Below, piece after piece: positions 19,095 to 26,608 of a stretch of DNA of 64,000 nucleotides. This stretch comes from a virus. The stretch lies in the IMG/VR virus record IMGVR_UViG_3300049489_000321, positions 1 through 64,000 of that record; one strand, 5' to 3'. The notes under the pieces are model-generated. The model did not search any database. It was not told where the DNA came from and worked only from the letters and a program-made list of their open reading frames with translations. Position 1 is the first letter of the stretch; each line of letters begins with the position of its first letter. Made by a program: the position numbers and the translations under genes.

Positions 19095-19276
19095 CCTGGC
19101 CTGCTTTCGTGACAACCCCAACACTTACGTCTACTACCTAGGTCTTCTCCACAGGTTATACATAGGTTAGTGCGTAGCTTGATCAAATCCCATAGAAATG
19201 CGCGAGTACAGTCGTCCATTTCTACAATCTCTTTTAGTACGTTGTTAGCTTTATCAATATCTGTGTCTTTTCTCAT
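19091..19276 (-). CDS. Small zinc-ribbon protein, 61 aa
   Basis: A helical N-terminus (DKANNVLKEIVEMDD) and a C-terminal four-Cys ribbon, CITCGEDLGSRRKCWGC, typical of phage small zinc proteins. Stop overlaps the next start. Function unknown. Confidence 0.65.
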   Translation of the reverse strand: MRKDTDIDKANNVLKEIVEMDDCTRAFLWDLIKLRTNLCITCGEDLGSRRKCWGCHESRPG

Positions 19277-19336
19277 TTATCACTTTTCAGTATGTGCTAA
19301 ATCGTCTAACTATGGTATAGCGTTAAAAATAAAAAA

Positions 19337-19558
19337 TTAACCGGGGTGGCTTTGATCATCTTGGCACCCGTTCCAATCATTTATTAATTTATCTAGTTTT
19401 GCTTTATGTTTTACAAATGTAACGTTTTCCATATCTACTATTCCTTCTAATTCTTTGAAAGTAATTAGTAGTCTAGATTCATCTTCATTAAACGAGCAGA
19501 TCGCTTCTGGAAAAGCTGTCTTTAGAAACTCTATAAAATTATTTGGATTTTTAATCAC
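19337..19558 (-). CDS. Hypothetical protein, 73 aa
   Basis: Acidic product beginning MIKNPNNFIEFLKTAFPE with a beta-helix middle (RLLITFKELEGIVD). It overlaps the lipoprotein gene start by four bases. No family recognised. Confidence 0.65.
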   Translation of the reverse strand: MIKNPNNFIEFLKTAFPEAICSFNEDESRLLITFKELEGIVDMENVTFVKHKAKLDKLINDWNGCQDDQSHPG

Positions 19559-19803
19559 TTCTTTACCTTAATTCGTTCGCCTACAATGTACGACGCCCAA
19601 AACGCTGTAGCCACCGAAGTAAACAACGTTAACGTAAGTATACGCGGTCGTGTAGGATTCTCATTAACTAGTTCGCTCGAAACTATAGCACAACCTGTTG
19701 CGTATGTAGCGGCAGTTAGATCTAATAATGACGCTGTTTGCGGACGTATGGTTTGCGTAGCACACGACGACAATAATAGCGTTATTAATACGGCTTTGAT
19801 CAT
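19555..19803 (-). CDS. Small lipoprotein, 82 aa
   Basis: A classic short signal peptide (MIKAVLITLLLSSCA) ends in an LSSC lipobox, so Cys14 would be lipidated. A second hydrophobic stretch (ILTLTLFTSVATAFWASYIV) lies near the C-terminus. Candidates are an outer-membrane spanin-like or surface-exclusion protein, but no lysis gene adjoins it, so the role is open. Confidence 0.65.
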   Translation of the reverse strand: MIKAVLITLLLSSCATQTIRPQTASLLDLTAATYATGCAIVSSELVNENPTRPRILTLTLFTSVATAFWASYIVGERIKVKK

Positions 19804-20057
19804 TTCTTATACTTTTTAAATAATTCAATCAACGCAGGAGTTGGTGGTCTAGGGTTCTCTACCATGTCTACTAGAACATCCCACTGCTCTGGTGACAAGA
19901 CAATTCGACGCGAGGTACATTCTTTTACGTGATTGTCCATAAGTTCTTGTTCTTCTGGCGTTAGGAAATCACTAAAACCATTAGGACGGTCACCTGGAAT
20001 AACCAACTCTAAACACGCTCCACAGCTTACTCCATGGTCTTTCAAGCAAGCTTCCAC
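19800..20057 (-). CDS. Protein with TacA/DUF1778-antitoxin-like tail, 85 aa
   Basis: The C-terminal 36 residues, RRIVLSPEQWDVLVDMVENP then PPTPALIELF, resemble the toxin-neutralising tail of DUF1778 (TacA-type) antitoxins, where an L-x-x-x-x-W-x-x-F helix and an NP-x-PNP-x-L stretch wrap the GNAT toxin. The usual N-terminal ribbon-helix-helix is replaced by a Cys-containing segment (CLKDHGVSCGAC). No toxin gene is adjacent. A phage antitoxin decoy is possible; the similarity is by eye. Confidence 0.5.
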   Translation of the reverse strand: MEACLKDHGVSCGACLELVIPGDRPNGFSDFLTPEEQELMDNHVKECTSRRIVLSPEQWDVLVDMVENPRPPTPALIELFKKYKK

Positions 20058-20221
20058 CGTTCTTTTAACGCTGGCTTGCCTTTACGGAAACGCTCGTTGT
20101 TTATTTGATTAATCTTCTCTGGAAACCAACCTAGATCGAAACAGTCACAACACTCTCCTGGGTGTTCGAAGCCGTGTTTGACCGGTTCTCCGCAAGGGCA
20201 GGTTAGTTTATTTTCTTCCAT
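20042..20221 (-). CDS. Small Cys-rich protein, 59 aa
   Basis: ATG at 20221; the stop lies inside the next gene's start region, so translation is coupled. CPCGEPVKHGFEHPGECCDC gives five Cys and two His in its first 30 residues, a compact zinc site, then a basic tail. Role unknown. Confidence 0.6.
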   Translation of the reverse strand: MEENKLTCPCGEPVKHGFEHPGECCDCFDLGWFPEKINQINNERFRKGKPALKERWKLA

Positions 20222-20528
20222 GTTCTATTTCCGCTACTCTAGCTAAGTACTTCTCGGCGATGTCAATCATCTTACGAGCTTGACCAGGATTAACTATAGT
20301 GTTGTTCCAATGACCAAAGTTACAAGGAGTAGCCTTAAAAAGATACCGAATAGCTACCCATAGCCGCTTCCAGACAGGATAGTAAGGGCGCATCTGCATG
20401 TCAAGATACAAGCTAACTTCCCAAACATCTTGTTCTTTACCAGGTTCGTTTAAATCCACGTACTGTAAACAGACTACGTGGTCTTTAGAACTGCAGTCGC
20501 ACTCTAGATATAACTTTTCTTCTACCAT
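20208..20528 (-). CDS. Hypothetical protein, 106 aa; paralogue of the gene at 46902
   Basis: Start chosen at ATG 20528, which overlaps the upstream stop; an in-frame ATG at 20543 is possible. The segment W-KRLWVAIRYLF...GHWNNTIVNPGQARKMIDIAE parallels WYKRIWYAIKYVF...GGHWDTVLLNHDSILKLRELC in the product at 46902. A basic amphipathic segment may touch the membrane. The N-terminal CDC-S-H element is also shared in type. Function unknown. Confidence 0.65.
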   Translation of the reverse strand: MVEEKLYLECDCSSKDHVVCLQYVDLNEPGKEQDVWEVSLYLDMQMRPYYPVWKRLWVAIRYLFKATPCNFGHWNNTIVNPGQARKMIDIAEKYLARVAEIEHGRK

Positions 20529-20977
20529 TTTACAATTATCCAAGTTTGGTTTCTAGGACCAGTATACGTCCTATACTGGTCAATTTCATAAGAAAATCCA
20601 GCTTTTTTAACTTCTTTAAGAAACCACTTCATTTCTGGTGAGTCTAGCTTGCCCCAATCTGAAGCGTCATATCCACGCTCTGTTGCGCCGGTTTCTGCAC
20701 TTCTCTTGATACGGTACAAAAAGTCTTCCCATCTATCTTTTCGAACCTTTGGCTCCCATTCCTTGGCTAACTTACGATATTTACTAGCTGGTGTGCCGGT
20801 AAAGTACTGTGTTACGTTGTTGCCTTTCCATATATCTGCAACTAAGAAAGACACGTGGAAAGCAGCTGCTAGAACAGAGATACCAAAGTAAACCATCCAG
20901 TACTTCTTCAGACCAACACGTAATCTAGTACCGGAATCTGTTATTAATTTAACTTCTGGATAATCTTTATTACTCAT
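20522..20977 (-). CDS. Membrane-anchored hypothetical protein, 151 aa
   Basis: One membrane segment at about residues 27-48 (YWMVYFGISVLAAAFHVSFLVA) separates a short cytoplasmic start from a charged 100-residue domain ending in a beta hairpin. No family recognised. Confidence 0.65.
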   Translation of the reverse strand: MSNKDYPEVKLITDSGTRLRVGLKKYWMVYFGISVLAAAFHVSFLVADIWKGNNVTQYFTGTPASKYRKLAKEWEPKVRKDRWEDFLYRIKRSAETGATERGYDASDWGKLDSPEMKWFLKEVKKAGFSYEIDQYRTYTGPRNQTWIIVKW

Positions 20978-21323
20978 TTGTATACTTACACAAACAGATA
21001 TCGTATAGTTCTTCGTTTAGATCGCACATGAACTTCTCCACCACAGTCATCAGAGGCTTACCGTCTAGTGCATTAAAACAATCTTCGTACGATTGCTTGT
21101 AGTCTTCTCTAGTAAGACCGTCTTCGTCTCGTGCGCGCGATTCACAAGCAACTAAATCTGCGTTAGATTCGTCGTATAATTTACGATAATAGTCTTCGCG
21201 ATCGTAAGAAGCGTATAGATACCCCTTCATGGCATCGAAATTATGATTACACTGTTTCAAATGCTTTTCTGTTTCAAAACTACACGCAGCTAACAACAGC
21301 AGTAATATAAATAGTTTGTTCAT
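20970..21323 (-). CDS. Lipoprotein, 117 aa
   Basis: Signal MNKLFILLLLLAACS with an LAAC lipobox (Cys14). The mature part is acidic and helical with five Cys (for example DICLC), which would form disulfides outside the cytoplasm. Coupled to the next gene upstream by ATGA. Possible envelope-modifying protein. Confidence 0.65.
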   Translation of the reverse strand: MNKLFILLLLLAACSFETEKHLKQCNHNFDAMKGYLYASYDREDYYRKLYDESNADLVACESRARDEDGLTREDYKQSYEDCFNALDGKPLMTVVEKFMCDLNEELYDICLCKYTNE

Positions 21324-21562
21324 TTAGACTTTTTCTTTCGTTTTGTAGCAACATTATTAACCCTGTCGCATATTAAAGAAGAAGCGGCTACGGAAGCTGC
21401 TTGAGCAGCAATGTCGTGCAGATCTCTAGGAGAAACTCTAGGTTCTATTTCTCTAAGAAATTCTCTTATATTTACAGACAGTTCGACAAATTCTTCTCTA
21501 TATTTTCCGTGACTGCCTTCTCCAGCCACGCCGAATTTATTAAACCATTTTTCTTTATTCAT
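21320..21562 (-). CDS. Hypothetical protein, 80 aa
   Basis: Begins MNKEKWFNKFGVAGEGSHGK and contains a helical LSVNIREFLREIEPRVSPRDLHDIAAQAA, then a very basic tail (KRKKKSK). A nucleic-acid-binding tail is possible. No family recognised. Confidence 0.6.
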   Translation of the reverse strand: MNKEKWFNKFGVAGEGSHGKYREEFVELSVNIREFLREIEPRVSPRDLHDIAAQAASVAASSLICDRVNNVATKRKKKSK

Positions 21563-21574
21563 AACAAATTTCCT

Positions 21575-21745
21575 TTAATACAAAACGCGCAGTACGTAAG
21601 TAGTCGGCTTTCCACCAACTCGCCGGGTTTGGTTCACTGAGCAGTTTACCGCTGTGCGTATTACTACGCTTTTAATGGTAGCCACCGGACTATTGCTCGT
21701 AGGTCTTAACCAGACACGGGGATACGGGCCTACGAACTCAAACAT
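21575..21745 (-). CDS. Hypothetical protein, 56 aa
   Basis: I start at ATG 21745 (MFEFVGPYPRVW), ten bases after GAGGAAAAG. A longer frame from 21784 would overlap the tiny membrane gene upstream. The product is beta-rich and basic (SVVIRTAVNCSVNQTRRVG). Function unknown. Confidence 0.5.
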   Translation of the reverse strand: MFEFVGPYPRVWLRPTSNSPVATIKSVVIRTAVNCSVNQTRRVGGKPTTYVLRVLY

Positions 21746-21747
21746 GC

Positions 21748-21822
21748 CTATCTTTTCCTCATATTTGTCCAAGTTATAAGCCAACCAGTAAACACTCCCA
21801 TTATGTACCCGGCAAAATACAT
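21748..21822 (-). CDS. Tiny membrane protein, 24 aa
   Basis: A 24-codon frame, MYFAGYIMGVFTGWLITWTN then MRKR, is one membrane segment with a positive C-terminus. It fits neatly between its neighbours (8 and 2 bases). Size makes it tentative. Confidence 0.45.
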   Translation of the reverse strand: MYFAGYIMGVFTGWLITWTNMRKR

Positions 21823-21830
21823 CTTTTGCA

Positions 21831-22043
21831 CTACAGACCCTCCACTAGTTCAAGTTCTTCGTCTTCTGAAAATGGACCAGCTCCGTAAAAAGATGAACCG
21901 CCTGGATTGATGAATCCTAAACAACTGTTAATTCCTCTTCGCGGATCTCCTGGAAGAATCTTCTTAATAACTCCGTCTTTTAGACTCTTGAGAGCTTTAC
22001 CTTGATTAAATAGCTTATACTGTTCTTGTGTAGTGTACTTCAT
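21831..22043 (-). CDS. Hypothetical protein, 70 aa
   Basis: Overlaps the upstream gene by four bases. Basic N-terminal half (EQYKLFNQGKALKSLKDGVIKK) and Gly/acidic C-terminal half. No family recognised. Confidence 0.65.
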   Translation of the reverse strand: MKYTTQEQYKLFNQGKALKSLKDGVIKKILPGDPRRGINSCLGFINPGGSSFYGAGPFSEDEELELVEGL

Positions 22044-22318
22044 ACTTCATCCTCTGTTGCTAGTCTAAAATCTTCTGGATGTCTCATGGTTTCAATATGT
22101 TGGTCTTCCATGGACACTAGAACAATGTGCCCACCTTGTGGCTTGTGTTCACACAAATAGGTATACAAATGCGGTCTATCCTTTGGTCTACCGTATCCAA
22201 GCACTCCGTAGTACTGAATACGCTCATACTCAGGTAATTTGTCCCACCATGATTTGTTGAAATTTTCTGTGGTAAAAATCAGCGTATCACCTGGGTTAAA
22301 ATTGTTTGTTTTTTTCAT
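22040..22318 (-). CDS. Phage protein of the NPGDTLIF...HxEDFRL type, 92 aa
   Basis: Start at ATG 22318, four bases after the previous stop. The order PGD-TLIF, W-x-L-x-E-x-R, Y-x-LGYG, Y-LCEHKPQGGHIVLV, MRHPEDFRL resembles small beta-barrel-like proteins I associate with other phages, where a Q-GHC/I-VLV core is conserved. Function unknown. Confidence 0.6.
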   Translation of the reverse strand: MKKTNNFNPGDTLIFTTENFNKSWWDKLPEYERIQYYGVLGYGRPKDRPHLYTYLCEHKPQGGHIVLVSMEDQHIETMRHPEDFRLATEDEV

Positions 22319-22322
22319 AATT

Positions 22323-22679
22323 TTACTCTGGCCAACAAGTCCAATAGTCATAAGGTACTGTAGCAGCTAATTGACAACTATAACCAACGGGACAATCTAA
22401 ATCACTGTAACAAGTGAAAAGACAGTGGGATCTTGTATAGTTATAGTTTGTGTAAAAACACAGTTGTTCTGGGTAGTAAGGACAATCTGTTTGGACGTAA
22501 CATTCCGCCGCACACAGTTGTTCCCCTTGTAGGTAAAGGCAGGAGTCATATAAACAATCGCTGTCGAATACACAATGTTCTCCTTCGTCTAGGTTCAGAG
22601 GTGTTTGGTACGTCTGTACTGTACACGCACCAGAAAATGCTGGTGATATGATCAGAAATAGTAGGTGTTTAATTGTCAT
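22323..22679 (-). CDS. Cys-rich secreted lipoprotein with DxDC modules, 118 aa
   Basis: A signal sequence (MTIKHLLFLIISPAFSGAC) ends in a lipobox-like SGAC. The mature part has three repeats of the form D-x-DC/TDC...C...C (HCVFDSDC, CYVQTDCPYY, CYSDLDCPVGYSC). Such disulfide-rich modules are typical of secreted proteins of Myxococcota and related predatory bacteria. It probably sits on the host surface; receptor masking or interaction is one guess. Confidence 0.7.
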   Translation of the reverse strand: MTIKHLLFLIISPAFSGACTVQTYQTPLNLDEGEHCVFDSDCLYDSCLYLQGEQLCAAECYVQTDCPYYPEQLCFYTNYNYTRSHCLFTCYSDLDCPVGYSCQLAATVPYDYWTCWPE

Positions 22680-22695
22680 AGTATTTTAGTTTTAT

Positions 22696-22806
22696 TTACT
22701 TTTTAAATATCAAATACATTGAAATTATAAATATCCAAATAGAATTAACAACAATAAACAAAATTGCGTTAAGATGCTTGTCTTCGCAGTCTTCGTCACA
22801 CGCCAT
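22696..22806 (-). CDS. Small membrane protein, 36 aa
   Basis: ATG at 22806 overlaps the upstream stop (ATGGCGTGTGA). A polar CDEDCEDKH start is followed by one membrane segment (AILFIVVNSIWIFIISMYLIF) and KK. Too short for family assignment. Confidence 0.5.
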   Translation of the reverse strand: MACDEDCEDKHLNAILFIVVNSIWIFIISMYLIFKK

Positions 22807-22978
22807 AAATCTTTTTTAATCTTTCTACAAGTTGCTCGTCTTCTAAGTTGTACAATCCTGAGTAGTTTCCGTCTTCTACACAATTTATAATCATTTGAGA
22901 CAACCTGGTATCCGGGTACTTGTGCCAAATTCTACGTACTAGATCTAGTACCTTATCAATTCTTTCTGGGTCGCGCAT
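22796..22978 (-). CDS. Small phage protein, 60 aa; related to the gene at 35862
   Basis: Pattern R-x-D-x-VLDLVRRIWHKYPDTRLSQMI...LEDEQLVERLK also appears at 35862 (LTQAWAKRPGLRLGQLL...CDEDIEQALREF). This belongs to a widespread phage family with W-x-x-x-P-D/G-x-RL-Q motif and unknown function. Confidence 0.7.
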   Translation of the reverse strand: MRDPERIDKVLDLVRRIWHKYPDTRLSQMIINCVEDGNYSGLYNLEDEQLVERLKKIYGV

Positions 22979-23226
22979 TAATAAAACCTGTAGTGTTCAA
23001 AAGCAGGACCAGATTGAAACATTATTCTATGTTCTTGTTTTTCGTACCTAATACGATACCCAGGCTCAGTACCGTTGTTTGAAAGTTCAGCAAAGGTCTT
23101 TTTGACAAGATCCAAAGACTGTGTGTAAGGCGTACACCTTACCCAGCAATCTGTCTGTGGGTCTATAGATTCTACATAAAATACTTCTTTGATTTTATCG
23201 TTTTCCACGTTTACCACTCCACCCAA
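22978..23226 (-). CDS. Hypothetical protein, 82 aa
   Basis: Start uncertain: ATG 23226 overlaps the upstream gene by 16 bases, and GTG codons slightly downstream are alternatives. The fold looks like alternating strands (EVFYVESIDPQTDCWVRC) with a helix. No family recognised. Confidence 0.6.
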   Translation of the reverse strand: MGGVVNVENDKIKEVFYVESIDPQTDCWVRCTPYTQSLDLVKKTFAELSNNGTEPGYRIRYEKQEHRIMFQSGPAFEHYRFY

Positions 23227-23615
23227 ATAGGTACGTCAATTACTTCATCGCCAAATTCTTTAGTTATTAAACCCATAATATCTAAAACAAATCTAGGAGT
23301 GTACATGTATACACCATTGTGTGCTCCATTGGAGACATCATAGCACTTTGGATCATCTTTTACTTCGTTGTTTAAGTACTCATCCGTTGGAAAATAAACA
23401 CTAGAACCATTATGTACGTCTGGATTCACAGCCATCATGTAATGCCAAAAATTAGCATACGGTGGTTCTTCGTCTGGGTTAACCCACGGTTGTGCCGTTG
23501 ACTTACGAAACTTACCATAATAATCCATAGTATTTATGCTGTACTTCTTTTCAATATAGTTGATTATATCGTGGTATTCCCACCGTTCTATAACCTTCAT
23601 TGTTGGTTTCTTCAT
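23211..23615 (-). CDS. Hypothetical protein, 134 aa
   Basis: Overlaps the upstream gene by four bases. Rich in Tyr and Trp (WEYHDIINYIEKKYSINTMDYYG), soluble, no cysteines in motif arrangement. No family recognised. Confidence 0.7.
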   Translation of the reverse strand: MKKPTMKVIERWEYHDIINYIEKKYSINTMDYYGKFRKSTAQPWVNPDEEPPYANFWHYMMAVNPDVHNGSSVYFPTDEYLNNEVKDDPKCYDVSNGAHNGVYMYTPRFVLDIMGLITKEFGDEVIDVPIWVEW

Positions 23616-23833
23616 TGTGACAATTCCTCTAGAAAATCCTCTACTTCACCATAAGCTGCTTTAAACTCAGGTGACTCTAGTAGAAGCTGATCTTGTTGAA
23701 TTTCAAACCACTTTTTCTCTCTATAATGCTCCCTTACAAAAACAGGAATAAGAACCGAGCCAACTATAGCAGACACTGCTGAAACTACTGTACAGATAAA
23801 TGCAAACACTATGGACCTCCATGTTTTAAACAA
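23612..23833 (-). CDS. Membrane-anchored hypothetical protein, 73 aa
   Basis: One membrane segment at about residues 8-30 (IVFAFICTVVSAVSAIVGSVLIPVF is broken here by charge only at the ends), then a helical soluble tail. The layout resembles an N-anchored i-spanin only loosely; no lysis gene is adjacent. Confidence 0.6.
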   Translation of the reverse strand: MFKTWRSIVFAFICTVVSAVSAIVGSVLIPVFVREHYREKKWFEIQQDQLLLESPEFKAAYGEVEDFLEELSQ

Positions 23834-23850
23834 AGCAACAACAAAGAGCT

Positions 23851-24360
23851 TTATACAGAGTTACTCTTCTTTGGTTTCTTTTTAGGTTCAACGGGTCTTG
23901 GCTGCGGTCCCTGATCAGGAGGTCCCATTCCTAGCCAGTCTAGTTCTTCTCTTTTAATATACTTTTTACCTAAAAGATATTTGGCAACGTATGTTAAATC
24001 GTCTTTAGTATATTTAACGCTGTCACGTTCTTGACGATACATATCTTGCAGCGCCGTATGCACGGCTTCGTTAATATATGATTCTGCGGATCTAAACGTG
24101 TGTCCTACATCTTGTGCATATGGTTGAAATCTAACATTATTCCACCGTATTTTAACAGTGTAGTAATACTTATCAGCATGGTATTGACGTTTATACCACG
24201 GTACTTTCGTCTCTGTTATAGACACTTCTCCAAGATAGCCTTCTAGTATCCATATTTCAGCAACTACGATAGGTTTATGTTTATTCTCTTTAGTACGCGG
24301 ATGATTGTGTCGCCAATTCTTTAATTCAAACTCTATAAGAGGATTGGATTCTGCGCTCAT
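23851..24360 (-). CDS. Hypothetical protein, 169 aa
   Basis: Start at ATG 24360, overlapping the upstream stop as ATGA. The body has beta-like segments and a helical YLLGKKYIKREELDWLGMG. The tail is Pro/Lys-rich (QPRPVEPKKKPKKS), suited to a flexible nucleic-acid or protein contact. Unknown function. Confidence 0.65.
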   Translation of the reverse strand: MSAESNPLIEFELKNWRHNHPRTKENKHKPIVVAEIWILEGYLGEVSITETKVPWYKRQYHADKYYYTVKIRWNNVRFQPYAQDVGHTFRSAESYINEAVHTALQDMYRQERDSVKYTKDDLTYVAKYLLGKKYIKREELDWLGMGPPDQGPQPRPVEPKKKPKKSNSV

Positions 24361-24545
24361 TGTCCGTACTCGTCCCATCCTACGTATTTCTCTAACTCAT
24401 CAACAGCCTTAATGTACGCCTCACGTAATTCGTGGAATTTCTTATCTTTTATCTCTTCGAAATTACTATAAAATCTGAAGGCATAATCAGCACTTCCTTC
24501 GATATCGATGGTTTCACAGACGTACTCTTTTTGTTTTTTAGTCAT
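24357..24545 (-). CDS. Hypothetical protein, 62 aa
   Basis: Helical and charged (FYSNFEEIKDKKFHELREAYI). It overlaps both neighbours. No family recognised. Confidence 0.65.
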   Translation of the reverse strand: MTKKQKEYVCETIDIEGSADYAFRFYSNFEEIKDKKFHELREAYIKAVDELEKYVGWDEYGQ

Positions 24546-24876
24546 AGTCTTTTCCTTCCCCCGGTAAGTTCATTATAGCTTCTGCGAACTTGAAAGCTTC
24601 GTTTGCCGCCATAACGTGATCAAATTTCTCATCTCGAAAACCAGGCATCTGACTAGCTAGTCGTCCAACAACCATAGCAGCAAGATCTTCTTTACGTTTA
24701 CGATTCTTTCTGTTTCTTTCGTCTATAGAATATGCGCACCAGTTGCAGTATTTTCCGTCGTATCTATCTATTTGAAATCTTCCAAATAGCGTATCTGGGT
24801 GGTCCGCGCACTTTTTACACCAATAACACGTCCAGACAGACGTTGTTGGTTCTTTATTTTTCTTTTTAAAGAACAT
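24538..24876 (-). CDS. Zinc-ribbon hypothetical protein, 112 aa
   Basis: CYWCKKC and, 24 residues later, CNWC form a four-Cys zinc ribbon after a basic start (FFKKKNKEPT). A basic helix (RNRKNRKRKEDL) follows. DNA or RNA binding is plausible. The 132 bases between this gene and the next upstream gene contain nothing I can name. Confidence 0.65.
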   Translation of the reverse strand: MFFKKKNKEPTTSVWTCYWCKKCADHPDTLFGRFQIDRYDGKYCNWCAYSIDERNRKNRKRKEDLAAMVVGRLASQMPGFRDEKFDHVMAANEAFKFAEAIMNLPGEGKDYD

Positions 24877-25008
24877 TAACGCTTAAAACCTCCACAAACG
24901 ACAAACAAATCCTGTGGAAAAACACTTTTTTCCCATTTTTGTTTGTTCTATAGCTTCCATTAATGCTTAACACGTGATGAAAGCCTCAACCACACGGAAT
25001 ATATGTGC

Positions 25009-25572
25009 TCACGCAGCCCCTTCAGGAATATACGTGTTAACCGGATTATCTTTGTGCAACATAATTTTACTTAGGTTTAATCCACGTACATCGAAAGGCT
25101 TGGTAATGATGTGAAATCCTTTACGACTGGGAACCGTGGTAATGACTTCAGGACGAGCAAGTAATGCGCGCACATCTGGAGTCTCTTCGAACCAATCTAC
25201 ATCAAACAGCCATCGCTTTTCAAGCGGTTTTGACCGCCCGCATGCAGTGTAGTAAGTAGACCGCATTCCTTCCCAATTACCACTTAACGACTGATCTACT
25301 ACCAGTTGAGTAAATAATCTTCCTACCTTGGCAAAGGATCTTGTGGAAAGACGAGTGTAAGCTCTAACTTTGAAATATTCACACATTTCAATGATTTGAG
25401 GTACGTGTTCGTAGAAGTTGTCTCTTCCTCGATGATAGAACGACTTAACTATCCTACCTCGATTGTTGCCGCTTTTCTTACGACGGTCTAGGAGTTCTGT
25501 GTATAAAAATGTGTCCCCGTCAAAAACCTTGGGAACGAATTGAGCAATCTTGTCTGTGTTGTCAATTATCAT
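25009..25572 (-). CDS. Archaeo-eukaryotic-primase-like (AEP/PrimPol fold) protein, 187 aa
   Basis: Residues 121-126 (WLFDVD) supply a D-x-D pair and residues 147-158 (VPSRKGFHIITK) a S-x-x-x-x-H motif. Together with an upstream basic helical region this is the arrangement of the AEP superfamily catalytic core (hDhD ... sxH). Enzymes of the superfamily make primers or extend them. At 187 residues it is a minimal version with no zinc or helicase domain. The window also has a DnaG-type primase at 47630, so the roles may be split. Assignment is by motif only. Confidence 0.55.
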   Translation of the reverse strand: MIIDNTDKIAQFVPKVFDGDTFLYTELLDRRKKSGNNRGRIVKSFYHRGRDNFYEHVPQIIEMCEYFKVRAYTRLSTRSFAKVGRLFTQLVVDQSLSGNWEGMRSTYYTACGRSKPLEKRWLFDVDWFEETPDVRALLARPEVITTVPSRKGFHIITKPFDVRGLNLSKIMLHKDNPVNTYIPEGAA

Positions 25573-25766
25573 TAATCATCATACCAAGTGCATGTAGATT
25601 TAAGAGCTTTGCGTGTTGCGTCGTTTTTCAACGCTATTATTCCGCAGTTTACGCAATAACTCCAGTGAAGTATCTTTTTATTGAGATTATGGTTGCCACT
25701 TCTTCTTACGCCCTGTTTACGGAGAAATTCTCCTACGTCACTTATCTGCGTCCAATCTTTACTCAT
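25572..25766 (-). CDS. Hypothetical protein, 64 aa
   Basis: Abuts the AEP-like gene and overlaps the upstream gene. Contains CVNCG and a helical LKNDATRKALKS. A possible accessory of the AEP-like protein by position; otherwise unknown. Confidence 0.6.
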   Translation of the reverse strand: MSKDWTQISDVGEFLRKQGVRRSGNHNLNKKILHWSYCVNCGIIALKNDATRKALKSTCTWYDD

Positions 25767-25998
25767 TTAGCAATTCAACCAGTACTTTGTAAACGTCGTT
25801 ACCTCTATATTCTTCTAGCTCTACACCGCCCAATGGGTTGTAGTATGTCTTCCAAGCATAAGCTCCGCTTTTATCTACAAAGTAAGAAATTCTCTTACGA
25901 GCCAAGCTTCCTGGTTGTCCTCCAAAAACCCATTCTAAATGGGTAAATCCTTTTTCCGCATTTATAGTTACAAAATCTGGTATTCTTGTAGTGATCAT
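25759..25998 (-). CDS. Hypothetical protein, 79 aa
   Basis: Predicted beta-rich (FTHLEWVFGGQPGSLARKRIS) with an acidic end. Coupled on both sides by short overlaps. No family recognised. Confidence 0.65.
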   Translation of the reverse strand: MITTRIPDFVTINAEKGFTHLEWVFGGQPGSLARKRISYFVDKSGAYAWKTYYNPLGGVELEEYRGNDVYKVLVELLNE

Positions 25999-26420
25999 TT
26001 ATTGATAGGTTTAAAATAAAAGTCTGGTTGGCTCCAATACGTAATGGTTCTAACCGGGCATGTGGAGTCTGTTACTGCTATAGTAATTCTGTTGTCTTCA
26101 TTAATCAAATCATCTATACGAAGTTCGTAAAGCATGACCATGTGATCTGGGCAAATACCTAAATCGGTGGCCAATTGTGAAGCATGTTCTGGTAGTACTT
26201 TTTCCGGACACCTATCCCAGTCTTCTTGTTCTAGGTAGACATATGTATCCTCGCTAACAGGATCACCGTCGTCTGTGAACTTCTCTGTGCTACACCTGTA
26301 GCATTCAAAACAAGGCTTCCCTAAATCCCAGTGCATAAAGCCTAAAGGTGAATGCGGTGGGTATGTGTCTGGTAGTTGGTCTGCTTTTGGTTCTTTGCGC
26401 TTGTATAGATAGGTTGTCAT
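25995..26420 (-). CDS. Hypothetical protein with Cys pairs, 141 aa
   Basis: ATG 26420 overlaps the upstream stop as ATGA. CFECYRC near residue 40 and two later Cys (DRCPEK, GICPDH) suggest a zinc site. An acidic middle and beta-like C-terminus follow. Function unknown. Confidence 0.65.
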   Translation of the reverse strand: MTTYLYKRKEPKADQLPDTYPPHSPLGFMHWDLGKPCFECYRCSTEKFTDDGDPVSEDTYVYLEQEDWDRCPEKVLPEHASQLATDLGICPDHMVMLYELRIDDLINEDNRITIAVTDSTCPVRTITYWSQPDFYFKPINK

Positions 26421-26608
26421 TCGTAAAAGCTCCACATATGAACAATGTGTCCGGTTTTGCGTTTATGAGCAGCGGCTCTAGCTGCTACGGTTGTTTTGTC
26501 TTGAGACTTTCTACCAACTGCTGGACAGGCGCTGTCGTCTCTCGAATCATTACCTTGATTAACATGCCTACAATCCCAGATCCAGTACTTTCTAGTACCT
26601 TTTTTCAT
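26417..26608 (-). CDS. Hypothetical protein, 63 aa
   Basis: Basic, with a RKYWIWDC start and VAARAAAHKRKTGH helix. It fits exactly between its neighbours. A frame on the other strand here has no context and was not chosen. Confidence 0.55.
   Translation of the reverse strand: MKKGTRKYWIWDCRHVNQGNDSRDDSACPAVGRKSQDKTTVAARAAAHKRKTGHIVHMWSFYE

Noticed and set aside
23612-23833. i-spanin call
   Set aside because: Only the single N-terminal membrane segment fits; no partner o-spanin or endolysin lies nearby.
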